Shown piece after piece: positions 25,598-34,595 of a DNA stretch of 64,000 nt. Positions within the stretch are counted from its first letter, which is position 1, and each line of letters begins with the position of its first letter. Source of the DNA: Gemmatimonadales bacterium UBA2982 (lineage in GTDB: Bacteria; Gemmatimonadota; Gemmatimonadetes; Longimicrobiales; Gaopeijiaceae); contig DEAM01000026.1 in assembly GCA_002347035.1 (NCBI GenBank), positions 1 to 64,000 of the forward strand, read 5' to 3'. A program made the translations under genes and the position numbers. The notes under the pieces are model-generated. The model was given only the letters and a program-made list of their open reading frames with translations, was not told where the DNA came from and did not search any database.

Positions 25598-26458
25598 ATG
25601 TTTTCCTCTGCCCGTGGCCTGGACTCGTTTGACCAGTACCTGCAGGACGTAGAGAAGTACCCTCTCATCCAAGACCCACAAGAAGAACGTGAACTCGCCC
25701 GTCGAGCGCGCGTAGGAGACAAAGAAGCAGCTGAGCGGTTAGTTACCGCCAACCTTCGCTTCGTAATCTCGTACGTTAAGAAATATCAAGGACGGGGACT
25801 TGGTCTTGCTGAACTAGTGTGTATCGGGAACGAGGGACTTCTAAAGGCGGTGAAAAAGTTTGATCCCGACAAGGGTGTGAAGTTTATATCCTACGCCGTG
25901 TGGTGGATCCGCCAAACCGTGCTCCAGGCACTCGCCGAGCAAACCCGCTCTGTTCGGATCCCCCTGAATCAGAACTCAAATCTCGCCAGGCTAGCACGAA
26001 CGGATACACAGCTGACTCAAACTTTGGGGCGCTCTCCTACAGATCAGGAGATAGCGCAAGAAATGGAAGAGCCAGTTGAAACTATCCGTGCACTGCGACG
26101 CGTGGCCGCCTCCGAGCTCAGTCTTGATGCGCCAATAGATCGCGGTGATCGAGACAGCTCTAGTTATGGAGAGCGCTTTGCTGGTGCTGCCGGTGAAGAT
26201 ATCGAGGAGGACGTGGAGGCCATCGCCCGACGTGATTTCCTCGAGACAATGTTCGAGTCTTACCTGACCGAGCGGGAAAGGAAGATCCTCTACCTGTACT
26301 ACGGCCTCGACGATGGTGAGGAACGCACACTTGAAGAGATCGGCTCTTTACTCGGAGTGACGAGAGAGCGCATCCGGCAGATCAGAAACCGTGCATTCGA
26401 AAAGCTACGGGAAAGCCCTCACGGAGAGTCGTTGTCTGGGTTCTGGAACGCCCACTAG
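25598..26458 (+). CDS. second RNA polymerase sigma-70 factor, RpoD-like
   Basis: A 286-residue sigma-70 factor without region 1.1: region 1.2 FDQYLQDVEKYPLIQDP, region 2 ANLRFVISYVKKYQGRG and ISYAVWWIRQTV, and region 4 LEEIGSLLGVTRERIRQIRNRA. Core parts are conserved, but region 2.2 reads LVCIGNEGLLKAVKKFD where LIQEGNxGL is usual, a difference in the core-binding surface. The acidic stretch in region 3 (EDIEEDVEAI) is again present. It is followed by a strong intrinsic terminator. Which of the two sigma factors in the window is the housekeeping one cannot be told from sequence alone. Confidence 0.92.
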   Translation: MFSSARGLDSFDQYLQDVEKYPLIQDPQEERELARRARVGDKEAAERLVTANLRFVISYVKKYQGRGLGLAELVCIGNEGLLKAVKKFDPDKGVKFISYAVWWIRQTVLQALAEQTRSVRIPLNQNSNLARLARTDTQLTQTLGRSPTDQEIAQEMEEPVETIRALRRVAASELSLDAPIDRGDRDSSSYGERFAGAAGEDIEEDVEAIARRDFLETMFESYLTERERKILYLYYGLDDGEERTLEEIGSLLGVTRERIRQIRNRAFEKLRESPHGESLSGFWNAH

Positions 26459-26482
26459 GCTTACCAGGACAGTAGATTTTAT

Positions 26483-26521
26483 GGGCCCCGTCCAATTGTC
26501 GGACGGGGCCCTTTTTCTTTT
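26483..26521 (+). terminator. intrinsic terminator after the sigma-factor gene
   Basis: Perfect 11-bp GC-rich stem GGGCCCCGTCC / GGACGGGGCCC with a 7-nt loop, followed by TTTTTCTTTT. It starts 25 nt after the stop codon. Confidence 0.93.
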
Positions 26522-26544
26522 AGAACTGCGATCAGTGAAGCGCT

Positions 26545-28617
26545 GTGCCTAAGGAAAGCCACTCCCACAAAGGATTTTTACCCTTGAGGCAAGGCTTCAC
26601 TTGGGTTGTTGCCGTCTTTCTTTCTTCGGTTTTCTCCGAGCGAGAGCTTGCAGCTGTAGCACAAGACAGGGGTAATTGGAACGAAGATCGAGTGATAAAA
26701 CTGATCGAAAGAGCCCGAACTTCTCGACGATCTGTGGTAGTGGACACTGTTTTCACATCGTACCAAACCAAAGCAAATGGCCACATCTACTTTTTCCTTG
26801 ACCGACCTGGCGAGTATGGAGTCAGCCTTATTAAGGCAGACCAGGTGGCGCTTGAGGCCTTCTGGGAAGCGCCGAATGCAACCGCCCAGCGCATCATAGG
26901 TCGACGTGACGACAAGCTCCTTCCCACAAACGTTCGATACCACCTTGATCACCTTACCCTAATCCAAGACGATTTCGGTGACCTCATCCGTATGGGTGAC
27001 GGTGACGAAGTCGAGGCCGTGCCACACCCCCTCGGGCCGGGTTCAGCCGGAATTTATGACTTTCTGTTGGCTGACTCTTTGACGATCAGCTATTCAGGTG
27101 GGGTGGAAGAAGTCCGCGTATATGAAATTAGCGTTCGACCGCAGGATTTCGAACGTCCGGGGTTTGTGGGGACTGTATATCTCGACCAAGCGAATGCAGC
27201 AGTCGTAAGAATGAGTTTCTCATTTACTCCGGCGTCGTACGTTGATGATTCAGTGGACTACATCCGAATCTCACTGGATAACTCCCTGTGGTTAGGCAAG
27301 TATTGGTTGCCCAACCGCCAGGAAGTTGAGATTCGACGGGAGACACCCGTATTCGATTTGCTTTGGGGTAGCATCATTCGTTCTAGGTTTGAAATCTCTG
27401 AATATGACTTCAATCCAGAACTTCCTGCCTCGCTCTTTAGGGGAGGGACCGTGGATATGGCACCTCCTGATCAAATAGCAGCATTTACTTTTGAAAGTGG
27501 TCTTTTCGACGCCCTTGAGGACTCAGGACTTGAACCAACTCCCTCGTTGAGGGACGTTCGCTCACAGGTAGGTCAGATCGTTGGCAACGAAGTTTTGAGT
27601 GGCCTCAAGCCATTGCGGCTCTACTTCGGTGCTCTTTCTGATGTAGCAAGCTACAACCGAGCTGAAGGTTTTCGGGTCGGAGCCGGCCTGGCATTTAGAC
27701 CGGAGAAGCAATTGCTAGTTCGGACTCAGGGAAGGTATGCGCTCAGCCGCGAAAGTCCCTCCGGTGCCCTAGCTGCATCGACCCACTCTGGAAGGATATT
27801 ACCTCAGCTAGATTTGTATTGGGACGAACTTGGTGATATCGGCGGGCACCCCGGAGCTGAAAGGTTCTTGAATACAATTTCAGCACTGTCAGGTAATTAC
27901 GATTTCATCGACCCGTTTTTCCGTAGGGGTGCAACACTGACACTCTTCGGCAACCGACCCAACGCTGCATCTATCGCATTCACGTGGGAGGAACATCGGA
28001 GTGCAAACAATGTTGTCTCTGACGATCCCATCAATAACCGATTTCGCCCAATACTGTCGGTGGACGAAGGCTCGTTGGGGGCCATCCGCATAGAAGTTCC
28101 TACACGAATTCCTTGGGATGGAAGAGCACAATTCTTTGGCGAACTCGGTCGCCTGGGAAACAGAACTTACACATCGTTAAAAGGTGAGGCACGATGGGAG
28201 GTCGGTAGCTTGAATCGACCTTGGCATGCTCAAGCAGACCTTGCCGGAGGATTTGTCACGCATCAGGCGCCGGTCCAATCGCTCCACTTATTGGGCGGCC
28301 GAAATACTTTGCCGGGGCACGACTATCGTACATTCGCAGGCCATCGCTATTGGTTACTCCGGATCACAGGCACACAAACGGTTTACCCTCCGCACGTAGG
28401 CATACGTTTCATCGGCGCACTGGGATCAACTTTTTTGAGTAATCGCCAGTTTCCAGCAGATTGGATCGTTCAAGACTCGAGAGGTGTGCGCGCTTCCGTC
28501 GGATTGGGCCTTGCCTTAGGGTGGGACACCTTGAGGCTCGATGTTGCACACGGCATCAGCGGTGGTGGCTGGGAAGCCGTCATTTCCGTGGATGAGCGGT
28601 TCCGCGATTGGCTCTGA
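26545..28617 (+). CDS. outer-membrane protein: LolA-like domain plus Omp85-like barrel
   Basis: A 690-residue exported protein; signal segment with FTWVVAVFLSSVFS. The GTG at 26545 or a TTG at 26584 may be the start; the latter gives a more typical signal. The region about 45-300 resembles LolA-like lipid-handling domains (VDTVFTSYQTKANGHIYFFL, then FVGTVYLDQANAAVVRMSF). The rest (about 350-690) has alternating strands and a segment LLGGRNTLPGHDYRTFAGH that matches the last part of BamA/TamA-type barrels, with LPGHDY where the L6 loop normally reads VRGF/Y. It ends in RFRDWL. A role in export or insertion of outer-membrane material is inference. Confidence 0.6.
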   Translation: MPKESHSHKGFLPLRQGFTWVVAVFLSSVFSERELAAVAQDRGNWNEDRVIKLIERARTSRRSVVVDTVFTSYQTKANGHIYFFLDRPGEYGVSLIKADQVALEAFWEAPNATAQRIIGRRDDKLLPTNVRYHLDHLTLIQDDFGDLIRMGDGDEVEAVPHPLGPGSAGIYDFLLADSLTISYSGGVEEVRVYEISVRPQDFERPGFVGTVYLDQANAAVVRMSFSFTPASYVDDSVDYIRISLDNSLWLGKYWLPNRQEVEIRRETPVFDLLWGSIIRSRFEISEYDFNPELPASLFRGGTVDMAPPDQIAAFTFESGLFDALEDSGLEPTPSLRDVRSQVGQIVGNEVLSGLKPLRLYFGALSDVASYNRAEGFRVGAGLAFRPEKQLLVRTQGRYALSRESPSGALAASTHSGRILPQLDLYWDELGDIGGHPGAERFLNTISALSGNYDFIDPFFRRGATLTLFGNRPNAASIAFTWEEHRSANNVVSDDPINNRFRPILSVDEGSLGAIRIEVPTRIPWDGRAQFFGELGRLGNRTYTSLKGEARWEVGSLNRPWHAQADLAGGFVTHQAPVQSLHLLGGRNTLPGHDYRTFAGHRYWLLRITGTQTVYPPHVGIRFIGALGSTFLSNRQFPADWIVQDSRGVRASVGLGLALGWDTLRLDVAHGISGGGWEAVISVDERFRDWL

Positions 28618-28715
28618 AGCACTCTTGGGAACCGAAGATCGAATTTCTTGACGTGTGTACGATTGCAGTCGCTTGAGGTATCCCCAGAAACTAGTTGTCC
28701 CGGTGGCACCCTGAC

Positions 28716-31499
28716 TCAGGCCTTACACATGTACCAGTTCTCACCGACGCCCCACTCGGCCACAAGCGGAACGTCTAGTTTCATTGCTCCTTCCATCTTG
28801 GTCACCACTAGATCACACACTGACGCTACCTCGTCCTTGGGTACTTCAAGAAGTAGTTCGTCGTGCACTTGTAACAACATTGTGGCTCCTGTGTCCGCTC
28901 GGTCGAGCTCAGCCTGCACTTCGATCATTGCATTCTTCATGAGGTCAGCCGCGGTCCCTTGGATAGGAGTATTCTGAGCTACACGCTCACCAAACTGACG
29001 CACATTCCGATTCGCTGACTTCAGCTCAGGCACGTATCGCCTGCGACCCATCAGCGTCTCCACATACCCCTTCTCTTTGGCTATCTCAACCTGTGTGTCG
29101 AGAAAGTCACGAACGCCCTTGAAACGCGCGAAGTAAGTGTTGATAAAGTCGCGCGCTTCCTCTCGTGAGATACCAAGCTGGCGGGCGAGCGAAAAAGAGC
29201 CCTGGCCATAGAGTGTCGCGAAGTTGACCGTCTTTGCCTGACTGCGCATATCTAAGGTCACCTGATCGATAGGCACCTCGAAAATCACGGAAGCAGTCTG
29301 TTTATGTACATCAATGCCTTCGGTAAATGCGGTCACGAATGCCTGGTCCCCAGAGTAGTGAGCCATTACGCGAAGCTCAATTTGTGAGTAGTCCACTGCT
29401 AGGAAAGTCGCGTTCGGCGCAGCTATAAAGCCCTTTCGTATTTCCCGACCGACAGTGCTACGAATAGGAATATTTTGAAGGTTAGGCTGACTAGAAGAAA
29501 GGCGACCCGTCGCGGCCACCGCCTGATTGAAGTTTGTATGGATTCGTTGGGTCTTCGAGTTGACCAACTGTGGTAAGGCATCCACGTATGTGGAGCGAAG
29601 CTTTTCTAGTTCTCTGTACTCCATCATCAAGCGTGGCACGTCATGGCCCATAGCCGCCAATTCCTCGAGGACACCCGCATCGGTAGAAGGCCCGCTCTTC
29701 ACGCGCTTGATGACCGGCAACTCGAGTTGTTCGAAAAGCACCCGACGTAGCTGGGGCGTAGAATTCAGATTAAAGTCACACCCTGCGATCTTAAAAATGT
29801 CCTGTTGAACAAGGTCGAGTTCTTGTTTGAGCTTTAGACCCATCCTTCGGAAGAAATCCTCATCGATCGCGAGGCCTGCTAATTCCATTTGAATGAGCAC
29901 TGGGATCAGCGGCATCTCGAGCTGGATCATGAGTTCCCCGAGCGACCCTTCTTTAAGTTCCTCACGAAAGTTTGCAGCCAACTGTGCCGAAAGGTCGACC
30001 GATTCACACAGGTAGTTAGAGGCCTGCTCTACAGGGACCTCTGCAAAGGAGATTGCACTCTTGCCGGTCCCTGTGACGTCTTTATACGTGAGTACTTTAC
30101 GCGATAAGACGTCCATAGCGACCACGGGTAGATCATGGCTCCTCCTGCCTGAGTCCAGGACGTAGCTTGCTACCATGGTGTCGAAAACAAGACCGCGCAG
30201 CGTAACTCCTGCTTGGGATAGTACAAGAGCAGATCGCTTTAGGTTATGACCTACTTTATGGACAGCCGAATCACCCAACACAGCCTTGAGATCCTTAAGA
30301 TCACCGTCCGTTAACGGTGGCAGGTTCCGAACTTGGCCCTCTTCTTCGCCCTCGAATGTCAACTCAAAAGACTGCAGATGGCCTAGCGGTAGGTACCAGG
30401 CTGCCCCGGTCTTCACGCTCATAGCGATCCCAACTACAGTGCCACGCAGAGGATCCCTTGTTGATGCTTCAGCGGCCACAGTAACTTGGCCAGCCGCAAC
30501 CACCGCAGCGACGACATCCTGAAGAACATCGACATTGTCTACGACCTGGTAATCAGTCTTCCGTTGCTTGAGTCGACCAGTGCCGGTGTTTCCTTCGGTC
30601 TGCATCGCTGTCGCATAATGCTCAGCAAGTCTACGAAATTCCAGCTCGAGAAAAATATCACGCAGTGCTTCATTATTAGGCTCACCAACCTTCAGGGCCT
30701 CAAGATCAAGTGGCACGTCCAAATCGGTCATGATCCTTACTAATCGTTTAGATAGCCTCACATCATCGGCATTCTCTAGAAGTGACTTAGAGGCCCGAGC
30801 TGGTTCGATCTTTTCAGCATGCTCTAATAGCTCTTCGACAGTCGGATACTGTCCAAGAAGTTTCAGCGCTGTTTTTGGACCGACTCCTCTAGCACCTGGA
30901 ACGTTATCCGACGCATCTCCAACAAGTGCCAAATAATCAGTGACCTGAGAAGGTGGAATCCCAAACTTCTTACTTGCGTTGCCCTCTGTAACCCACTCCG
31001 CAGCAACGCCGGTTGCCCCCCCTCTCCCTGGATTCATCAAGTGAATGCCAGGACGGACAAGTTGATAGAAGTCCTTGTCTCCCGAAACGATCACAGCTTC
31101 CAGTCCAACCTCACATGCCTTGATCGCAAGGGTGCCAATCACATCATCAGCCTCATACCCGTCCAATTCTACTATTGGGTCGTGGAAGGCTTCAACGATG
31201 TCACGCACCCGACCTATGCTTTCACGCAGGTCATCAGGCATCTTCTCTCGTGTTGCCTTGTATGCAGGATATTCCTGATCACGGAATGAGTTACCTGCAT
31301 CGAAAACGACAGCCATGTATTCGGGCTGAAATTGCTCTCGAATATCCATCAAGAAACGCGTGAACCCGAATGGTGCGGACGTATTTTCCCCAGCAGCATT
31401 CGTCAGGGGTCGGGAGATGAACGCAAAGTATGAGCGGTAGATCAATGCGTACGCATCGATCAAGAAGATCCTGGGTGCGCTCTTAGGGGGGATCTCCAA
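28716..31499 (-). CDS. polA: DNA polymerase I, without proofreading residues
   Basis: A 927-residue family A polymerase. The 5' nuclease (about 1-290) is intact: FLIDAYALIYRSYFAF, DGYEADDVIGTLA, VSGDKDFYQL, VGDASDNVPGARGVGPKTA. The polymerase domain has VDYSQIELRVMAHYSGD, the O-helix RSQAKTVNFATLYGQG and VHDELLLEVP. The 3'-5' exonuclease domain is present in length but its acidic metal ligands seem lost: AAEASTRD for DTETTSLD, HNLKRS for QNLKYD and CESVDL for AEDADV. It should act in repair and Okazaki-fragment processing without its own proofreading, as in Taq. The TTG at 31499 is the longest plausible start; no strong Shine-Dalgarno is seen. Confidence 0.95.
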   Translation of the reverse strand: MEIPPKSAPRIFLIDAYALIYRSYFAFISRPLTNAAGENTSAPFGFTRFLMDIREQFQPEYMAVVFDAGNSFRDQEYPAYKATREKMPDDLRESIGRVRDIVEAFHDPIVELDGYEADDVIGTLAIKACEVGLEAVIVSGDKDFYQLVRPGIHLMNPGRGGATGVAAEWVTEGNASKKFGIPPSQVTDYLALVGDASDNVPGARGVGPKTALKLLGQYPTVEELLEHAEKIEPARASKSLLENADDVRLSKRLVRIMTDLDVPLDLEALKVGEPNNEALRDIFLELEFRRLAEHYATAMQTEGNTGTGRLKQRKTDYQVVDNVDVLQDVVAAVVAAGQVTVAAEASTRDPLRGTVVGIAMSVKTGAAWYLPLGHLQSFELTFEGEEEGQVRNLPPLTDGDLKDLKAVLGDSAVHKVGHNLKRSALVLSQAGVTLRGLVFDTMVASYVLDSGRRSHDLPVVAMDVLSRKVLTYKDVTGTGKSAISFAEVPVEQASNYLCESVDLSAQLAANFREELKEGSLGELMIQLEMPLIPVLIQMELAGLAIDEDFFRRMGLKLKQELDLVQQDIFKIAGCDFNLNSTPQLRRVLFEQLELPVIKRVKSGPSTDAGVLEELAAMGHDVPRLMMEYRELEKLRSTYVDALPQLVNSKTQRIHTNFNQAVAATGRLSSSQPNLQNIPIRSTVGREIRKGFIAAPNATFLAVDYSQIELRVMAHYSGDQAFVTAFTEGIDVHKQTASVIFEVPIDQVTLDMRSQAKTVNFATLYGQGSFSLARQLGISREEARDFINTYFARFKGVRDFLDTQVEIAKEKGYVETLMGRRRYVPELKSANRNVRQFGERVAQNTPIQGTAADLMKNAMIEVQAELDRADTGATMLLQVHDELLLEVPKDEVASVCDLVVTKMEGAMKLDVPLVAEWGVGENWYMCKA

Positions 31500-31587
31500 G
31501 TACTTTGGGGCTAGAAGGTCTAGATGAAGAGAAAAGTTACGAAGCTTGAAGATACCGGCTCAACGATTGCCAGGCGACGCGTGCGCT

Positions 31588-31627
31588 GAAAAAGAAACGA
31601 GCCCCGCAGCCTTTTGCTGCGGAGCCC
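31588..31627 (-). terminator. intrinsic terminator of cspA
   Basis: On the minus strand a 12-pair stem (GGGCTCCGCAGC / GCTGCGGGGCTC, G-T pairs included) with loop AAAAG is followed by GTTTCTTTTTC. It is about 25 nt beyond the cspA stop and would also protect polA from read-through. Confidence 0.88.
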
Positions 31628-31652
31628 GCATGACACGAGTCGAAATAAGTCG

Positions 31653-31850
31653 TCAGCCACGCATAACGTTGGCTGCCTGGGGACCACCCTCAGATTCATG
31701 AACTTCAAATTCCACTTCCTCGCCCTCACTCAAGGTACGAAAACCTTCTGCTTGAATCGCCGAGAAGTGAACGAAAACATCATCACCCTGAGGATGCTGG
31801 ATGAATCCGTAGCCTTTTGAGTCGTTGAACCATTTGACGGTCCCTTTCAT
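31653..31850 (-). CDS. cspA: cold-shock protein, CspA family
   Basis: A 65-residue single cold-shock domain, the normal length. MKGTVKWFNDSKGYGFIQ holds RNP1 (KGYGFI) and DVFVHFSAI holds RNP2. It binds single-stranded RNA and DNA and melts mRNA structure. The ATG at 31850 is certain: GGAGGAGA precedes it by a few bases, and the longer frame upstream lacks family similarity. It is monocistronic, with a long leader and its own terminator. Confidence 0.96.
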   Translation of the reverse strand: MKGTVKWFNDSKGYGFIQHPQGDDVFVHFSAIQAEGFRTLSEGEEVEFEVHESEGGPQAANVMRG

Positions 31851-32166
31851 GCTTCTCCTCCATCTGCTTGTTAGATCTAAGCCACGCAACACGCGGTTCA
31901 TCCTCCACCTTAGGCGGTTCATCGTGGTTAGCGCAAGAAGACGCAACGGGAGTCAAGTAACCATGTAAGCCAATCCGCCAAAACGCTGACAGCAGAGCTG
32001 GCATCCGATGACGCTTGAAGGTGATGCCGAGTCCACGACAGGTACGTAGAGCACAAAATCCAGATACAACTATTGGAGGGTCGAGCCAGAATACCGATAG
32101 CCTGTATTTGCAGCGGGCAGCTTGTCGCTGCGCACCCTAAAACAGGGGCATACTCTACCGACAATT
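31851..32166 (-). promoter_or_regulatory. cspA leader and promoter region
   Basis: About 315 nt between the slt stop and the cspA ATG, without a convincing gene. On the minus strand TTGACT (31956-31951) and GCTAAC (31932-31927) are spaced 18 nt and may be the cspA promoter, leaving a leader of about 70 nt. The -10 match is weak. Confidence 0.35.
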
Positions 32167-34479
32167 CTAGTTTGCGTACAAAGCCCGGTATAAACCTAGG
32201 TTCCGTCGCACACTCTTTACATACCCTCGAGTCTCATTGATTGGTATCCGCTCAGTGAAGCGGTACGGGTCAGAAACCTCTGGATAATTACGCCATCGAG
32301 TTGCACGCGTCGGCCCAGCATTGTATGCAGACAAGACGAGTGGTAGATCGTTGTCGTACCTGGCACTCATATCAACGAAGAAGGCAGCTCCCAAATGCAG
32401 ACTCACCTCCGGCTGCGAGAGTGCCTCTTCGGTGAATGGGCGGGGGCCGTGCCTCCGCGCTAACTCAGCCCCAGTCGGCGGCATGACCTGCATGAGACCA
32501 ATCGCCCCTGCTGGACTCACGATATCGGCTTTGAATGCTGATTCCTGGCGTATCATCGCAGCCATCATGATAGGATCTATGCCCCATTCCTCTGCTTCAA
32601 TGTGAATAAGGTCACGATAAGGGAATGGAAATGTGACACGTAAGAGATGGCGATCCCAGCCGCCTCCATCATCGAGAATTGCCCACCCCAGGTTGATGCC
32701 ATCGATCGTTCGACCACGTTCGATCAGTGCCTCTGCAAGTCGCAGTCTCACCCGGCGGTCCTCCTGCGCTAGGTCACTTAAATAGTCGATCTCGGCGGCC
32801 ACCCCGCGCTCCAGGCCAGCCTCAGTGAGAACATCAAGTCGTCGAATCCCATCGGATAACCACGCTGGCTCATAAGCCGCCTCACCTTCCGGTATATCTA
32901 ACTCGTAGGGAATACCAAGAATATCTGCCGCAATTACAGCATAGTAGTCGACCGGCTGCTCCCGCCGAACTCGCTCGAGATATACCTTCGCCGCAGCAGT
33001 GTCTCCAAGCTCCAGATGCATCCTCCCTGCCCAGTACCCAGCCTCTTGCCAACGGCGACCTTCTGGAAAGTCCTGCAAATAAGTTTCAAAGACCTCTCTG
33101 GCCGCGCGTAAATTCGATTGGCGCAGATGGATCTGTCCCGCACGCATCCGTGACTGACCAGCGCGTGCAGATTCTCTCGCGTTCTCTGAGATGAATGCAT
33201 AACGATCTAGAGCCGCAGCTAACTGCCCTCTGACCTCAGCACTGGTTGCATCACCCCAAACAATTTCGATAGCCTGGCTACTACCCGGATATTCATCGAT
33301 AAGCCATCTACGAAGTGTGCTTGCTTGAGCATCCAATCCCTGACGAATACGCATACGACGCCACACTTGGAGATTCCTCGCACCTATCTCTGGATCGGTC
33401 GTGACTTCCCTCAGGACGCGGAACTCTGCTAGAGCTTCATCTTGGCGAGCCGCAACTGTCGCCATTAGTCGAGCACGTTCTAATCGCACAGATTCACTAA
33501 CTACAGCGCCCGATCCATTGGCAAGCGCTATAATTCGATCATACCCACGGAGAGCCCTTCTGCCATCGCCCGCCCGGTCAAGAACCCTCGTGAGTTCAGA
33601 TGTTCGCTCAAGGTTAGTATCACCCAGATCTAACAAGGCCGCTGCAGCCCGTGAGCGAGCAGAACTATTGGATTCCTCAAAGCCTTGATCAAGCAGGTTG
33701 ATTGCTGAAGCAGTGTCACCTGCCGCTAGGCTTAGCAACCCTAGTTCTACGGCAACGCTACCCTGGCGGGCACCATCTGTGGACCCCAGAAGAGAACGGA
33801 GCTCCAGCTCAGCTGCAGTAGAGTCGGCAGCGATCAGATAAGCGTCCGCCTCAGTGCGCCAAATGACATTGACAGCAAGATGGTCAGCGATATGCGGCAA
33901 GAGTGACTGAACCCAGACGACCTCTCCTCTTTCCGAGGACGCGAGAGCCAACTCCACAGCCGCCCAGCTCCGCACAATCGAAGACCCACCTAAGGATTCA
34001 AGTGTGCGGAGGGCTTCTGCGGAGTCGCCGTAAAGCCAAAGAGTGTGCACCCGCCGAGCAAGCGCTGCAGTCCTCTCCAGTGACTGTGTCCCTGTTCGGC
34101 TGGCGAAAAGGCCATATAACCTCGCGGCCTCAGCCCATTCTTCTTCATGCTCCAAAGCACGCCCGAGCAGGTATAAACCCGCTCCCTCATCCTCTGTCTC
34201 GAGCCAATCTGCTTCGTTCAATAGCTGAATAACAGCTTGCCAATTCTCCCAGCCTGCTTCGGCCCGAGCTAGTAACAAGACCTCACGAGACGTCCCTTCT
34301 TGCGCCTGTTCCGCTCTAAGCATCCGAGCTGCATGCCAAAATCGACCGGCCTCAAATTCAGCAATTGCAGAATCCGACAGGGAAAAGCTTGATTCTGTTC
34401 CAGAAGTCGACTCAGGGATGAAAGTCGCGTTCCATGTCACCAAAAGTACAGCTGCTGTGAGCACGAGTCTTGCGATCAT
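32167..34479 (-). CDS. slt: soluble lytic murein transglycosylase with TPR-like region
   Basis: A 770-residue exported protein. The signal peptide (MIARLVLTAAVLLVTWNATF) is followed by a long alpha-helical region (about 40-600) with TPR/superhelix-like repeats, for example FETYLQDFPEGRRWQEAGYW. The SLT domain (about 610-760) has MIRQESAFKADIVSPAGAIG with the catalytic Glu, LMQVMPPTG and LSAYNAGPTRATRW. It cleaves peptidoglycan glycan strands to 1,6-anhydro ends in the periplasm. It is longer than E. coli Slt70 in the repeat region. The ATG at 34479 gives the signal peptide directly. Confidence 0.92.
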   Translation of the reverse strand: MIARLVLTAAVLLVTWNATFIPESTSGTESSFSLSDSAIAEFEAGRFWHAARMLRAEQAQEGTSREVLLLARAEAGWENWQAVIQLLNEADWLETEDEGAGLYLLGRALEHEEEWAEAARLYGLFASRTGTQSLERTAALARRVHTLWLYGDSAEALRTLESLGGSSIVRSWAAVELALASSERGEVVWVQSLLPHIADHLAVNVIWRTEADAYLIAADSTAAELELRSLLGSTDGARQGSVAVELGLLSLAAGDTASAINLLDQGFEESNSSARSRAAAALLDLGDTNLERTSELTRVLDRAGDGRRALRGYDRIIALANGSGAVVSESVRLERARLMATVAARQDEALAEFRVLREVTTDPEIGARNLQVWRRMRIRQGLDAQASTLRRWLIDEYPGSSQAIEIVWGDATSAEVRGQLAAALDRYAFISENARESARAGQSRMRAGQIHLRQSNLRAAREVFETYLQDFPEGRRWQEAGYWAGRMHLELGDTAAAKVYLERVRREQPVDYYAVIAADILGIPYELDIPEGEAAYEPAWLSDGIRRLDVLTEAGLERGVAAEIDYLSDLAQEDRRVRLRLAEALIERGRTIDGINLGWAILDDGGGWDRHLLRVTFPFPYRDLIHIEAEEWGIDPIMMAAMIRQESAFKADIVSPAGAIGLMQVMPPTGAELARRHGPRPFTEEALSQPEVSLHLGAAFFVDMSARYDNDLPLVLSAYNAGPTRATRWRNYPEVSDPYRFTERIPINETRGYVKSVRRNLGLYRALYAN

Positions 34480-34535
34480 GGCCCGCCACGGTGGAGTACT
34501 TCGGAACTATGGCCCAATGCTATTTCTTTAGTATA

Positions 34536-34572
34536 TAAAAAGAGGCCATCCCAGTCCGGGATGGCCTCTTCA
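34536..34572 (-). terminator. intrinsic terminator of the ExbB-like gene
   Basis: On the minus strand a perfect 12-bp stem AGAGGCCATCCC / GGGATGGCCTCT with loop GGACT is followed by TTTTATATA. It begins about 24 nt after the stop codon. Confidence 0.92.
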
Positions 34573-34595
34573 ATTTCTCGAAATGAGGATTAGCG

